Of a stretch of DNA of 64,000 bases, positions 1-9,635 are shown piece after piece (position 1 is the first letter of the stretch; each line of letters begins with the position of its first letter). Under the pieces are notes generated by a model. The model did not search any database and had not been told where the DNA came from. It saw nothing but the letters and a program-made list of their open reading frames with translations. A program made the position numbers and the translations under genes. The DNA is from Acidimicrobiia bacterium. Lineage in GTDB: Bacteria > Actinomycetota > Acidimicrobiia > IMCC26256 > JAOSJL01. The stretch spans positions 43,016 through 107,015 of the forward strand of contig JAOSJL010000003.1 in assembly GCA_027494115.1 (NCBI GenBank), given 5' to 3'.

Positions 1-8
1 CGGGACGG

Positions 9-752
9 TCACAGCCTCCGGGCCGCGAGTGTCCCCAGGTAGAGCTCGGTCACCTTCGGGTCGCCGAGGAGCTCGTCGCCGGTGCCCGTGTAAGCGTCCC
101 GTCCCTGGTCGAGAACGTACGCACGGTGCGAGATCTCCAGGCAGCGCGTCGCGTTCTGCTCGACCATCACGACGGAGACCCCGGCCGCGTTGATCTGCTG
201 GATCCGCTCGAAGACCTGCTCCTGGAAGATCGGCGAGAGCCCCGCTGAGGGCTCGTCGAGGAAGAGGACCGTCGGGTCCATCATCAGTGCCCGCGCCATC
301 GCGACCATCTGCCGCTCGCCGCCCGAGAGCGACCCGGCACGCTGCCTTCTGCGCTCGGCCAGCAGCGGGAAGAGCCCGGTCACCACGTCGAACCGCTCGG
401 TCCACGCATGGGGTCTCAGGTAGAGCCCCATTCGGAGGTTCTCCTCGATGCTGAGGCTCGGGAAGACGTTCTCCCTCTGCGGCACGTACCCGACGCCGCG
501 CTCGACCAGTGCGTTGGCCGCCAGGTTCGTCACGTCGTCTCCACTGAGCCTCACCACGCCGGAGCGGACGGCTACGAGCCCGAACATCGCCTTGAGGAGC
601 GTCGACTTGCCGGCGCCGTTCGGCCCGATCACGCCCACGATCTCCCCGACGGCGAGCGAGAGGCTGCACCCGGTGAGGATGTCGACCCCGGGCAGGTAGC
701 CGGCGACGACCGACTCGGCCTCTACCAGCTTCTGAGGCGCAATCGCGCTCAC
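9..752 (-). CDS. livF: Branched-chain amino acid ABC transporter ATP-binding protein LivF
   Basis: Cytoplasmic ATPase of a high-affinity amino-acid-type importer; it powers uptake through the LivH/LivM membrane pair together with LivG. The 247-residue protein has Walker A GPNGAGKST (about residue 43), the ABC signature LSGGERQMVAMARALM (about 143) and Walker B VLFLDEPSAGLSP, and the length is normal for LivF. It starts at a GTG that overlaps the reconstructed livG stop (GTGA), so it is the last gene of a livH-M-G-F operon on the minus strand. The substrate cannot be fixed from the ATPase; urea- and amide-type relatives share the fold. No LivK-type binding protein is seen in the window. Confidence 0.93.
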   Translation of the reverse strand: MSAIAPQKLVEAESVVAGYLPGVDILTGCSLSLAVGEIVGVIGPNGAGKSTLLKAMFGLVAVRSGVVRLSGDDVTNLAANALVERGVGYVPQRENVFPSLSIEENLRMGLYLRPHAWTERFDVVTGLFPLLAERRRQRAGSLSGGERQMVAMARALMMDPTVLFLDEPSAGLSPIFQEQVFERIQQINAAGVSVVMVEQNATRCLEISHRAYVLDQGRDAYTGTGDELLGDPKVTELYLGTLAARRL

Positions 753-1578
753 CGGGCACCGCCACGAGCGTGGCGCTGACCCAGGTATGCCTCGATCACC
801 GCTTCGTCGGCGGCCACGACCGCCGGCGGCCCTCGGAGATGACGCGTCCCTCCCCCATGCAGACGACCCAGTCGCTGATACCCATCACGACGTCCATGTC
901 GTGTTCGACGAAGAGCACCGTCAGCCCCTCGTCGCGCAGCTCCCTGACGTGATGCAGCAGCGACTCGACCAGCGCAGGGTTCACGCCGGCCATCGGCTCG
1001 TCGAGGAGGACCATCTTCGGCTCGGCCATGAGGACGCGCGCCATCTCCAGGAGCTTGCGCTGGCCACCCGAGAGCGTGGCCGCGTAGTCGTCGCGGAGGT
1101 CGGCGAGGCCGAACTTCTCGAGGAGCGAGCCCGCCCGCTCCTCCACGTCGCGCTCCTGGTGCCTCCATGCACTGCGCAGCGGGGCATAGACGATCCGCTC
1201 ACCGCGCTGGTGCGGAGCCGCGAGCATCATGTTGTCGAGGACGCTCATCTTGGCGAGCGCCTTCGTCAGCTGGAAGGTACGGATCATTCCGGCGCGGGCT
1301 ATCCGGTGCGGCGGGAGCCCCGTTACGGGTCGACCGTCGAACGTCGAGGAACCGCCGTCGGGGCGGTCGAAGCCTGTGAGCAGGTTGAAGAGCGTCGTCT
1401 TGCCCGCTCCGTTCGGGCCGATCAGCGCCGTGATCACTCCACGCTGGACCTCGAGGTGCCCCACGTCGACGGCTGCCAGGCCCCCGAAGGAGCGGTGCAT
1501 GCCGTTGACCACCAGGATCGCGTCGGGCTTCCGTGAGCCGGTGACCGCCTCGGCCGCGAACACGGCGTCAGCGGGCAT
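749..1578 (-). CDS. livG: Branched-chain amino acid ABC transporter ATP-binding protein LivG (frameshifted near its C-terminus)
   Basis: Second ATPase of the importer. Walker A GPNGAGKTT, signature LSGGQRKLLEMARVLM and Walker B MVLLDEPMAGVNP are all present, as is the LivG-type FNLLTGF segment. The open frame from 1578 reads to GEGRVISEG and then runs into a false tail ending at 796. One base away, another frame continues with PPAVVAADEAVIEAYLG, the usual LivG ending, and stops at 749 overlapping the livF start. I therefore join the two frames at about 832, where a single G or C seems to be missing in a GGCCGCCGG run. The ATG at 1578 overlaps the reconstructed livM stop. The break is more likely a sequencing indel than a real loss, because the tail is intact. 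Confidence 0.88.
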
Positions 1579-2556
1579 CGAGGAGCACCTCCTCGCGCTT
1601 GCCGAGCAGACCCTGCGGACGGAAGATCATGAGCAGCATCAGCGCCAGGCCGACGAGCATCATTCGGAACGGGCCGACGTCGGTCTCCGAGAGGAGGCCC
1701 CGGGGATCCACCCCGCGGAGATCGCACCGCGCAGGAACCCGTCGGTGAACTCGAAGAGGAACCAGTAGACGACGGCGCCGAGGACCGGGCCGAGCCGCGA
1801 GGCGGTCCCACCCAGTATGAGTACCGCGTAGGCGAGGAACGTACCGGCCGGCAGGTAGGTGTCGGGGTGAACCGACTGCCTCTCGATGGCGATGATCATC
1901 CCCGCGAAAGCTGCGATGACACCGCCGGTCACCAGGCTCTGGAGCTTGTACGCGAAGACGTTCTTACCGAGCGAGCGGGCGGCGTCCTCGTCTTCGCGGA
2001 TGGAACGCAGCACGCGCCCCCACGGGCTTCGCACCAGTAGCACCAGGAGGATCGTCGCGAGCGCGACCAGCGACCATGCGACGACCGCGACCCAGAGCTG
2101 CCTCTCGGTGAACGCGAGGCGCCCCCAGCCGTATTCGCCTTCGGGAAAGGGGTTCGCGCCGAAGAATGTCGTCGCGAACTGTGTGATCCCGAAGACCCCT
2201 CCGGTGAGTGAGTCCTTGTCGCCGGAGCGGATCACCGTGCGCAGCACCTCGCCCCCGGCGATGGTGACGATCGCGAGGTAGTCGACGCGCAGTCGTAGAG
2301 TCGGCAGCCCGAAGAGGAGGCCCAGGAGGATCGCTGCGATGACGCCGACCAGGATCCCCAGCCAGAACGGACCGCCCTGGTCGACGGTGACGGCGGTTCC
2401 GTACGCACCGACCATGAGGAACGCGACGTGCCCGAAGTTGAGGAGCCCCGTGTAGCCGTAGTGGAGGTTGAGCCCGATTGCTGTGAGAGCGTAGGCCGCA
2501 CCGAGCGGACCCACCGAAGCCCTCACCGCGTCGGCCACGACGATGACGATGTCCAT
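1568..2556 (-). CDS. livM: Branched-chain amino acid ABC transporter permease LivM (frameshifted near its C-terminus)
   Basis: Integral membrane permease with many hydrophobic helices and the LivM hallmarks NLHYGYTGLLNFGHVAF near the N-terminus and GGVIAAFAGM in the loop that contacts the ATPases. The longest frame ends at 1660 with an unrelated Arg/Ser-rich tail. Shifting one base at about 1697, in a CCCCGGGG run, gives GLLSETDVGPFRMMLVGLAL, then MIFRPQGLLGKREEVL and a stop at 1568 inside the livG start. That is the expected LivM ending (FRPQGL(L/F)G). Reconstructed length is about 329 residues. It lies 2 bases after the LivH stop. Confidence 0.88.
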
Positions 2557-2557
2557 C

Positions 2558-3870
2558 TCAGCCGACCCTCTCTCTGCGTCCGAGGATTCCCTGCGGCCTC
2601 ACCAGGATCGCGCCGATGAGCACCGCGAGGGCCACACCGATCCGGTACTTCGGCGAGAGCCAGTAGGTGCTCACCTGCGACGCGAGCCCTATCAGCACTC
2701 CTCCCACCATCGCCCCGTAGGCCGTTCCGAGGCCGCCGAGGATCACCGACGCGAACATGAGCAGCAGGAGCCCGAACCCCATGTCGGTCTCGACCGTCTC
2801 GCTCACCCCTTGCAGCACCCCGCCGAGTGCGGCGAGGGCGGCACCACCCACCCACACGGCGAGGATCACCCTGTCGACGTCGATGCCGGAGGCGGCCGCC
2901 AGGTCGCGGCTGTCGGCCACGGCGCGCATGCCTCTGCCGAGCCGCGTCCTCTGGAGCATCAGCCCTACTCCGAGGAGTGCGCAGGCGCCCACCGCCATCA
3001 CGACAAGGTCCTTCGGACGGAGGGAGACGGGGCCGAGATCGACGGCTGTCTGGATTGTGAACTCGTCGAACGGTCGGGGACGGCCGCCGAAGAGGATCAG
3101 GTAGGCGTTGCGCAGGAAGAGCCCCAGCCCGATCGTCACGACGATGAGTGAGACGTTGCCCGACTTCCTCCTGCGGAGTGGCCGGAAGAGGATGGTCTCG
3201 TGCGCCCACCCGAACCCGGCGCCCGCTACGACGGCCAGGATCCCGGCGGCGACGAGCGGGATCTCGGGCACCACGCCCGATGCGCTCAAGAAGTAGGCGA
3301 CGAGGGCGCCGAAGGTGACCAACTCGCCGTGGGCGAAGTTGGTCAGCCCGGTCACCCCGAAGATGAGGGAGAGCCCCACCGACGCCACAGCTAGCACGAG
3401 GCCGAGGCGGAGCCCGTCGGCCACGAGGTTCGCGAACCGCTCGGTGCGTGAGAGCCCCGAGCCCCTCCCTCGCCGAGGGCGAAGAGCACGGTCTTGGTCA
3501 GGCCCTCACGGACGCGCACGCCGTCGAGGGTCTGACGATCCGGGTCGCGCAGCGAGACACCTTCCGGGAGGGTCGAGACGTCGAGCGTCACCTGATACGT
3601 CCCCGCCTCCGGAACGCCGACTCGCCACACGCCGTCGTCGCCCGACTCGCCCCGGCCGATCTCGGTACCGTCCTGGGCTACCACGACGGTCACGCCCGCC
3701 ACCGGCTCCCGGTCGGAGCCGACGAGGGTGCCGCCCACGCCCGCTCCGCCGGCCTGGGCCCCGGCCGGCGGGAGACCGAGGCCCAGCCCCACCAGCCAGA
3801 GCGCCACCAACGCCAGGAGCGCGGCCGGCGCGAGGAGCCGTGCGAGTCGCGCCCGCGAGGTCGTAGCCAC
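2558..3870 (-). CDS. livH: LivH permease with an N-terminal secreted carboxypeptidase-regulatory-like domain (frameshift between the two parts)
   Basis: From about 3424 down to 2558 the frame encodes a normal LivH permease (SLIFGVTGLTNFAHGELVTF; ILGGLGTAYGAM; VRPQGILGRRERVG ending). It has no good start of its own. Upstream, a second frame from GTG 3870 encodes a signal-peptide-like N-terminus (LLAPAALLALVALWLVG...AGAQA) and a single beta-sandwich repeat typical of carboxypeptidase regulatory-like domains (GGTLVGSDREPVAGVTV, GVWRVGVPEAGTYQVTLD). Shifting one base at about 3465, in a G-rich run, joins them through GSGLSRTERFANLVADGL into LivH. The joined protein is about 437 residues. The fusion is inferred; the alternative is a separate small secreted protein overlapping a shortened livH that starts at GTG about 3424. 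Confidence 0.75.
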
Positions 3871-3946
3871 CCGTTCCGTTGTCTCAGACGCGATGGGCGG
3901 AGTCTATGAGGGGCGCACTCCCGCGAAGCACCCGCCGGCCCTCCGC

Positions 3947-4769
3947 TCAGCGCCCGAAGAGCGCCACGAGGATTGGAGCGATCACCACCGCCGGGAGGAA
4001 CGACGCCACCCGCACCTCCTTGATCTCGAGGAGGCGGAGGCCGATCCCGATCAGGAGGGAGTCCCCCTACCGCGCTCATCTCGTCGATCATGCGGTCGGT
4101 CAGGAAGTCGCCGAGCAGGGCGGCCGAGGCTGTGAGGCCCCCTGCACGGCCGCAATCGTCACGATGCTGGCACCCACACCCCACCCGAGCGTCGCCGCGA
4201 ATGCAAGCGAGGCGAAGCCGTCGAGGAGGCTCTTCGTCGCGAGCAGGTCGATATCGCCACGGAGCCCGTCCTGGAGCGACCCCAGGATGGTCATCGGACC
4301 GACGCAGAACACGAGCGACGCCACCAGGAACCCCTCCACGAACCGCGTCCGGGCCGGCCCGCCGGCCTCGGTGCCGGCCCGATCCCGCCCACGCACACCG
4401 GCTGCGGTGGATCCCTCCCCGGGAAGACCCGCCGGCGGCTCGGCGTCTTCCATGGCGGGTGCCTCCGGGAGGTCGGGGTCGAACCGCCCCCCGACCCGTC
4501 GCTCTATCGCTGCCCCGGCCCCCGCGAGACGGTCCTCGATGCGCAGCGCCTCTCCCAGGAGACCTCCCAGGAGCAGCGCGGCGAGCATCAACAGAGCGTT
4601 GTCGGTCGAGGAGGCTTCTCGCACCCCGAGGAAGAGCGTCACGAGGCCGAGGCCCTGCATCACCGTCGAACGGAAACGGAGTGGGAGCCGGCCACCGATG
4701 AGACAGCCCGCCGAAGTGCCGGCGACGACGGCGACGATGTTGATCACGGTACCCGCGCCCCTGAACACG
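3947..4769 (-). CDS. DUF554 family membrane protein (YdfK-like), two frameshifts
   Basis: Multi-helix inner-membrane protein of unknown function. The N-terminus (GTVINIVAVVAGTSAGCLIG), the centre (FVEGFLVASLVFCVGPMTIL) and the segment LATKSLLDGFASLAFAATLG match the DUF554 layout. The first frame stops being family-like after TIAAVQG at about 4137, a GGGGG-type run. One base over it continues with GLTASAALLGDFLTDRMIDEM. A second shift near 4065 gives LLIGIGLRLLEIKEVRVASF and a stop at 3947. I chose GTG 4769 as start because it puts the first helix at the N-terminus as in relatives; the open frame runs on to 4930. Reconstructed length is about 273 residues. A role is not assignable. Confidence 0.75.
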
Positions 4770-5176
4770 GCGCGGAAGCATGGCAGGCGGCGACCTCCCG
4801 GCGCACACACATTGTGGTGACACGCCCCGGGTGGCGGCGCCGGCCGGAGGAGTCGGCGCCGAGTGGTGGCCGGAGACGGATGCGGGGAGGCGCATGGCGC
4901 CTCCCCCGCATCTTCAGGCTGCATCTTCAAGCTGCATGTTCAAGTTGCATGTTCAAGTTGCATGTTCAGGCTGTTCGGTACTCGCCGGCCGTTGTTGCGT
5001 GGGCGGGACCACCTCCCACTCGGGCGACGACGGTGCTGCGGTTGGTCTACCGCAAGGACGGTCCAGCCAACAGCCTAGCGGCCGCGCACCTCCAGAGTCC
5101 CGCGATCATCATGCATCCGTGGACCACCTCCTCTCGCTGGTACCGAGATCTTGGCACACGCGGCGGCGCGAAGCGA
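4770..5176. other. Intergenic stretch upstream of the DUF554 gene
   Basis: About 400 bases without a convincing gene between two minus-strand genes. It holds the 13-bp tandem repeat described separately. Open frames across it have no family-like sequence or sensible start. Its base composition is slightly less GC-rich than its neighbours around the repeat. Confidence 0.6.
4908..4972. repeat. Five tandem copies of a 13-bp repeat
   Basis: Consecutive units at 4908, 4921, 4934, 4947 and 4960 read GCATCTTCAGGCT, GCATCTTCAAGCT, GCATGTTCAAGTT, GCATGTTCAAGTT and GCATGTTCAGGCT. The period of 13 is not a multiple of 3, so it is not a coding repeat. It sits about 140 bases upstream of the chosen DUF554 start (minus strand), where an array of regulator sites or a replication-slippage microsatellite would both fit. 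Confidence 0.85.
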
Positions 5177-5656
5177 TCACGTATCGCGTGGCGACCGGTC
5201 TCCTGCGCCGCGCCCCCTTCGGGTGATCGCCCGGCCGGCCGCGGGACCCACCGCACCGATCTCCTGCAGGTACGCGAGCAGCACCTCGACAACGGGCAGG
5301 ACCTGCTCGGGGAGGTAGGAGTCGCCGGTTGCGGTGGCCCTCTCCATCACGTGCTCGACGGCCTCGGTCACGCCGATCACGACGCCGTCCGCCGGCCTCA
5401 CCGACGAGCCGTTGACCGCTACGCCGCGCAGTGCGAAGAACTCCGTCTGGAACGACAGGATCCGGTACACGTCGTCGGGCGTGAGCGTGGCCGCCACCTC
5501 GTCGGGAACGTGCTCCACCACCCACTCGAACGCCTCGTCGATGTTGAACACAGGCGGCGTCGGCTCCGCCTCGAGGCTTCGCGCCTCACGCAGCACGACC
5601 AGGAACGCCACCGCAAGGATGACGAGACCGACGAGGAGCGAAGCGACGAGTACCAC
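5177..5656 (-). CDS. Small single-pass membrane protein of unknown function
   Basis: 159 residues. Residues 2-22 form one strong hydrophobic segment (VLVASLLVGLVILAVAFLVV), followed by a soluble acidic region with several predicted helices (FEWVVEHVPDEVAATLTPDD, MERATATGDSYLPEQVL). I recognise no family. The layout, an N-terminal anchor followed by a helical domain, suggests a membrane-attached protein with a cytoplasmic or surface helical domain. It is followed at 71 bases by the FG-GAP/GYW gene on the same strand. Confidence 0.6.
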   Translation of the reverse strand: MVLVASLLVGLVILAVAFLVVLREARSLEAEPTPPVFNIDEAFEWVVEHVPDEVAATLTPDDVYRILSFQTEFFALRGVAVNGSSVRPADGVVIGVTEAVEHVMERATATGDSYLPEQVLPVVEVLLAYLQEIGAVGPAAGRAITRRGRGAGDRSPRDT

Positions 5657-5727
5657 GGCACCAAACAGTACTCACGGCCCGGCGCCGACCCCGCCGCGGT
5701 GCCCACGCCACGTCGGGGGAGACGGCC

Positions 5728-8021
5728 CTAGGGTCGTACGGCCATGTCGAGGGCGGCGCGGTCGCCGTACAGGCCCGGCTGGGAGCCGCGGAACTTCGCG
5801 TCGCCGAACGAGAAGACCCCACCGTCGCTCCCGAGCATCCAGTAGCCCCTGCCGGTCGCGGTGGTGCGGATCTGGACGGCGCTCGGGGTGCTGCACAGAC
5901 CGGTCCCCGGAAGGCTCCCCCTGAACCGGGCGCCGCCGAACGAGAAGACGCCACCATCGGCGGCGAGGAGCCAGTAGCCGTCGCCCTGCGGGCGTACGGC
6001 CATCGAGATGACCGGCGCCGCGAGGCGGAGGTTCCCGGTGGAGCCGTAGAACCTCGCGTCACCGAACGAGAAGATCCCGCCGTCGGCCGCGAGGAGCCAG
6101 TAGCCCCTGCCCGTCGGGGTCGCCGCCATCGAGACCACGGGCGCAGCGAGGCGGAGGTTCCCGGTAGATCCGTAGAACCTCGCGTCACCGAACGAGAAGA
6201 TCCCGCCGTCGGCCGCGAGGAGCCAGTAGCCCCTGCCCGTCGGCGACGGGACGAGGGTCCGTATCGGTGAGTTCAGGGGACGACCGGCCATGGACCCGTA
6301 CGAACGGGCCGCGCCGAACGCGTAGACGGCGGCGTTGTCGCCGAGCATCCAGTACCCGTCTCCGCGCGGCGTCGAGGAGAGGCTGATCGCCCGCTGGGCC
6401 ACCCCGATGCCCGGGAGGCTCCCGTAGAACTTCACGTCACCGAAGGAGAAGACGCCGCCGTCGCCGCCCAGGAACCAGTAGCCGCGCGCCGACTTCGCCG
6501 ACGGCGCATAGGGCGGGTTGGTCGGGCGGTTGCAGTAGCCGGGGGCAGTGGCGTGACACGCCCTCGGCTCGCCGGGGCGCCCGTATGCCGGGCGTTCTTC
6601 CGCCACATCGGCCAGGACGGCGTGCGCCCGGGAGCACGGACCGCATGGACCTCGAGGCGCGACGTCTTCAGCGGTGTGTTGATGGCCGCGGTCACCAGAC
6701 GCCACCCGCGTGAGCCGAACTTGCCCAGGGCGGCACTCGTCTCGTAGCTCCACATCACCCCTACGCGCTGCTTCTCCCTGCCCGTAGGACCGTCGATCAG
6801 GAACGTGGCGCCGTCGTTTCCGATCACGACGTCTTCGGCCCCGTCGCCTGTGAGGTCGGCGATGATCGGCGACGGGTTGATGGTCGTCCCCGTGCTCGGG
6901 CGCGTGACCCACATGCGCTGTCCGTTGCCGCGGAACGCGTACACATTGCCGTCGGTGCTGCCTATCGCCACCTCGCGTGCCTTGCCGTCACCGTCGAGGT
7001 CGCCGATCGCCGGTGCGCTCGTCGTGGTGCCCCCGGTGTCCTGGGGCCAGCCGGGCACGTCGGAACCGTTGTCTGCATGGAACGCCCACACCTTCCGGCT
7101 GTCTGGATGATGGAAGAAGTCACCCGCTCCCGTGACGAGCTCGAGGCGCCCGTCGCCGTCGATGTCGCCCAGCGCGGCGCTGGAGTAGAACGTGTCGTGG
7201 ATGGCGCGCTGCCAGACCTGTACGACGCCACCGTTCTGCCAGTCGAGTCGCCGGAAGATCCCACCCTGCCAATCGACGGGCCCTCCCGCGGTGCTGTCGC
7301 AGCCGATGAACACCTCGGCCCGGCCGTCGCGGTCGACGTCGTACACGACGGGCGACGCCCAGATGGTGTCGTCCTGGAAGTACGGGAAGCCGGGAAGCTC
7401 GTTGCAGTTGCGGTCGAGCGCGTGGATCCTGTGGTTGAAGGAGCCGAAGACGAAGTCGGAGTAGCCGTCGCCGTCGACGTCGCCGACGGCCGGCGTCGAG
7501 TAGACGGAGTCGTAGCCGAACTCGGGAACCATGCGGGCCCGGCACTTCACCGAGCCGTCGCTCCTGAAGACCACGATCCCACCCGGCTTGTTGTTCGCCC
7601 GCGGCCAGTTGCTGCCTGCGCCGACGATCACCTCGGGCTTTCCGTCGCGGTCGAGGTCGGCCACTGTCGGCGAGCTGTCGATCGCCGTCGCGTGACGACC
7701 TGTCCCCGGGTCCACCACCACGGGCTGCGGCCAGCCGGCGATGCTGTTTCCGTCGGCGTTCAAGACCTGCACCCACCCGTCCTGGCTCCCGAAGAGGATC
7801 TCGGGGACACCGTCACCGCTGATGTCGGCGATCGTCGGCGACGAGGTCCGGTTCCAGTCGGCGTAGTTGCGGGCCCAGACCGGCCCCTTCAGGTAGTCGC
7901 CACCGCCACCGCCACCGCCACCCGTCGCCACCGCGGCCCCCTGCACGGGGAGGCAGAGACCCGCCGCGACGAGGAGCACCACTGCGACGCGATGGAGCTT
8001 CAGGACGGACTCGCCGATCAT
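5728..8021 (-). CDS. Secreted FG-GAP/VCBS beta-propeller protein with six C-terminal GYW-DGG repeats (frameshifted)
   Basis: Predicted extracellular protein of about 764 residues. It begins with a signal peptide (VAVVLLVAAGLCLPVQGAAVA), then a Gly stretch. A series of FG-GAP-type repeats follows, with Ca-binding-like loops such as DISGDGVPEILFGSQDGWV, DLDRDGKPEVIVGAG, DVDGDGYSDFVFGS and DIDGDGRLELVTGAG. After RHTGAP the frame must shift by one base at about 6575 (CCCC run). It then reads into NRPTNPPYAPSAKSARGYWF and six repeats of about 42 residues with the core GYW(L/M)L..DGG(I/V)FSFGDA.F.GS. The stop at 5728 falls right after the sixth repeat. Such tails are common on secreted proteins of Acidimicrobiia, but their role is not known to me. 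The function is likely adhesion or surface binding; no catalytic motif is visible. Confidence 0.82.
6021..6260 (-). repeat. Two nearly identical 126-bp coding repeats (GYW units 3 and 4)
   Basis: The DNA from 6021 to 6146 recurs from 6147 with only a few changes. The period of 126 bases equals 42 codons. These encode the two GYWLLAADGGIFSFGDARFY units of the secreted protein, so they are a recent in-frame duplication or are kept alike by gene conversion. Other units in the same gene differ much more. Confidence 0.85.
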
Positions 8022-8093
8022 GGGTTCTTCATCGGCAGGAACCGCCCTCTTCCCTGAACCTTTTCGACGGGACCATCCTCGCCGGCTCGCCCA

Positions 8094-9635
8094 TCATCCA
8101 ACCGGTGAGGGTCCGAATGCGCCCGGAATCGACTCCGGCACCACGCGCTCACTCAGAAGATAGACCGCGAAGTCGCCCGTCTCGACCCGCTCGTACCCAT
8201 ACCCCTCGCCTCGGAGGGCCTTCGCGAGGGCCTCGTCGCGCGGCGAGGCGAGGAACACGACGTAGGTGCTCGGCTCCGCCGCCCTCACCTTCTGGTCGAA
8301 CCCGGCCTCCCGGACCGCATCGACCGGCGTGGCGACGATCCGCTCCTCCGTGTCGAACATGAGCGGGTACGCGATCCAGTAGTCGGCGAAGACCCGGTCG
8401 ACGCCGGCCGCCTCGAGCGTCGCCTCCAGATCTCCCAAGGGAGGCGGGGCGAGGTCCACGAACATCGGGTTCTTCTCGGCGAAGCTCACGAGAGCAGCAA
8501 CGGACACTGCCGCGAGAAGACAGGCGAGCGCGACCGCGACGATCTGTCGCGAGATCGTGACCAGGGGGACAGCTACGAGCAGGGTGACCACCGGCGCGAG
8601 CATCAACCCGTAGCGCGGCTCCAGAACGTAGTGAGACGCCCCCGGTATCGCGAAGAGGAACGGGAATGCGACCAGCACGACGAGCAGCGGCTCGATCGCC
8701 CGTCTCTCGACGCGGTCGCCGGCCAGGCGCCCCAGCAGGAAACCCAGACCGGCCAGAGCGCCCGCGAGCATCACGACTCCTACGGGACCGAGCAGCCAGC
8801 CGCCCGTGAAGGCGTGCCTGGCACCCAGCAGTGTGGGGAGGAGATTCGTGAAGAACCGGCCCAGCCTCTCGGGGTACGAGGTCGTCACCCACGGGGTCGG
8901 CTCCTCGAGCGAGGAGAGGCCGTTCTGCAGGTTCCAGCGGATCCACGGCAGCGCACCCACCAGGGCAGCGGGGATCGCCGGCCAGGCGGTCCTCCAGAGT
9001 CCCGGATGGCGGACCGCGAGCCAGCCCAGCACCGGCAGGATCAAGTACATCGACTGCGGACTCGTCCACCAGGCCAGGCCCGCGAGAAAGCCGAGCGCTA
9101 CGACGTCGGCGGTCCGCGCACCGGGGGTGCCGTCGCGGATCCTGAGGGCTGCCAGCACCGTCCCCAGGGCAAGCACCAGCGCGGCCCAGTAGAAGCCCCG
9201 CTCCTTCGTCGACCACCACAGGAATGCCGGCGGGAAGAGCGTGAACAGGAGCCCCGCAAGCGCGGCGGCGGGCTCGCCGACAGTGCGCCGCCCGACACGC
9301 CAGACTAGGACTGCAGCGACGCCCGACAGCAGGGCCGGGACGAGCTTCAGGGCGAAGGTCGAGGTTCCGAGGATTGCGAAGCCGAGTGCGACGAGCGCCG
9401 GTTCGAGCGTACCGCCGTAGTCCTGGCCCCAGAAGAAGACGGGGCGCTCGCCGTCGAGGATCGAGCGGGCCATGAGCCCGACCACCGACTCGTCGGAGTC
9501 GGCCCTACCGATCGGGGATCCGAGGATCCACACCCGCAACGCAACCGCCGCCACGACGACGGCGCCCACCAGCCACACCGGTATCGACTCCCGGTACGCG
9601 CCCGAGCGAGCGGCGGCGGCACCCGCATCCGTCAC
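8094..9635 (-). CDS. Multi-pass membrane glycosyltransferase-like protein (GT39/ArnT-like, GT-C fold)
   Basis: About 513 residues with many membrane helices. The N-terminal part has the GT-C pattern: a first helix VWLVGAVVVAAVALRVWIL, then a short acidic loop (RADSDESVVGLMA) where the metal/lipid-phosphate ligands of this fold lie. Next come FFWGQDYGGTLEPALVALGF and FPPAFLWWSTKERGFYW. The C-terminal quarter is a soluble extracytoplasmic domain (ADYWIAYPLMFDTEERIVAT). Such proteins move a sugar from a polyprenyl-phosphate donor onto an acceptor outside the membrane. I start it at GTG 9635, which overlaps the stop of the preceding glycosyltransferase (GTGA); the longer open frame to 9992 overlaps that gene and has no family-like sequence. 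It is the last gene of the minus-strand polysaccharide unit. Confidence 0.8.
   Translation of the reverse strand: MTDAGAAAARSGAYRESIPVWLVGAVVVAAVALRVWILGSPIGRADSDESVVGLMARSILDGERPVFFWGQDYGGTLEPALVALGFAILGTSTFALKLVPALLSGVAAVLVWRVGRRTVGEPAAALAGLLFTLFPPAFLWWSTKERGFYWAALVLALGTVLAALRIRDGTPGARTADVVALGFLAGLAWWTSPQSMYLILPVLGWLAVRHPGLWRTAWPAIPAALVGALPWIRWNLQNGLSSLEEPTPWVTTSYPERLGRFFTNLLPTLLGARHAFTGGWLLGPVGVVMLAGALAGLGFLLGRLAGDRVERRAIEPLLVVLVAFPFLFAIPGASHYVLEPRYGLMLAPVVTLLVAVPLVTISRQIVAVALACLLAAVSVAALVSFAEKNPMFVDLAPPPLGDLEATLEAAGVDRVFADYWIAYPLMFDTEERIVATPVDAVREAGFDQKVRAAEPSTYVVFLASPRDEALAKALRGEGYGYERVETGDFAVYLLSERVVPESIPGAFGPSPVG

Noticed and set aside
4780..5226. Coding genes across the 13-bp repeat
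   Set aside because: Frames have no ribosome site or family resemblance, and the 13-base period would shift the frame in each unit.
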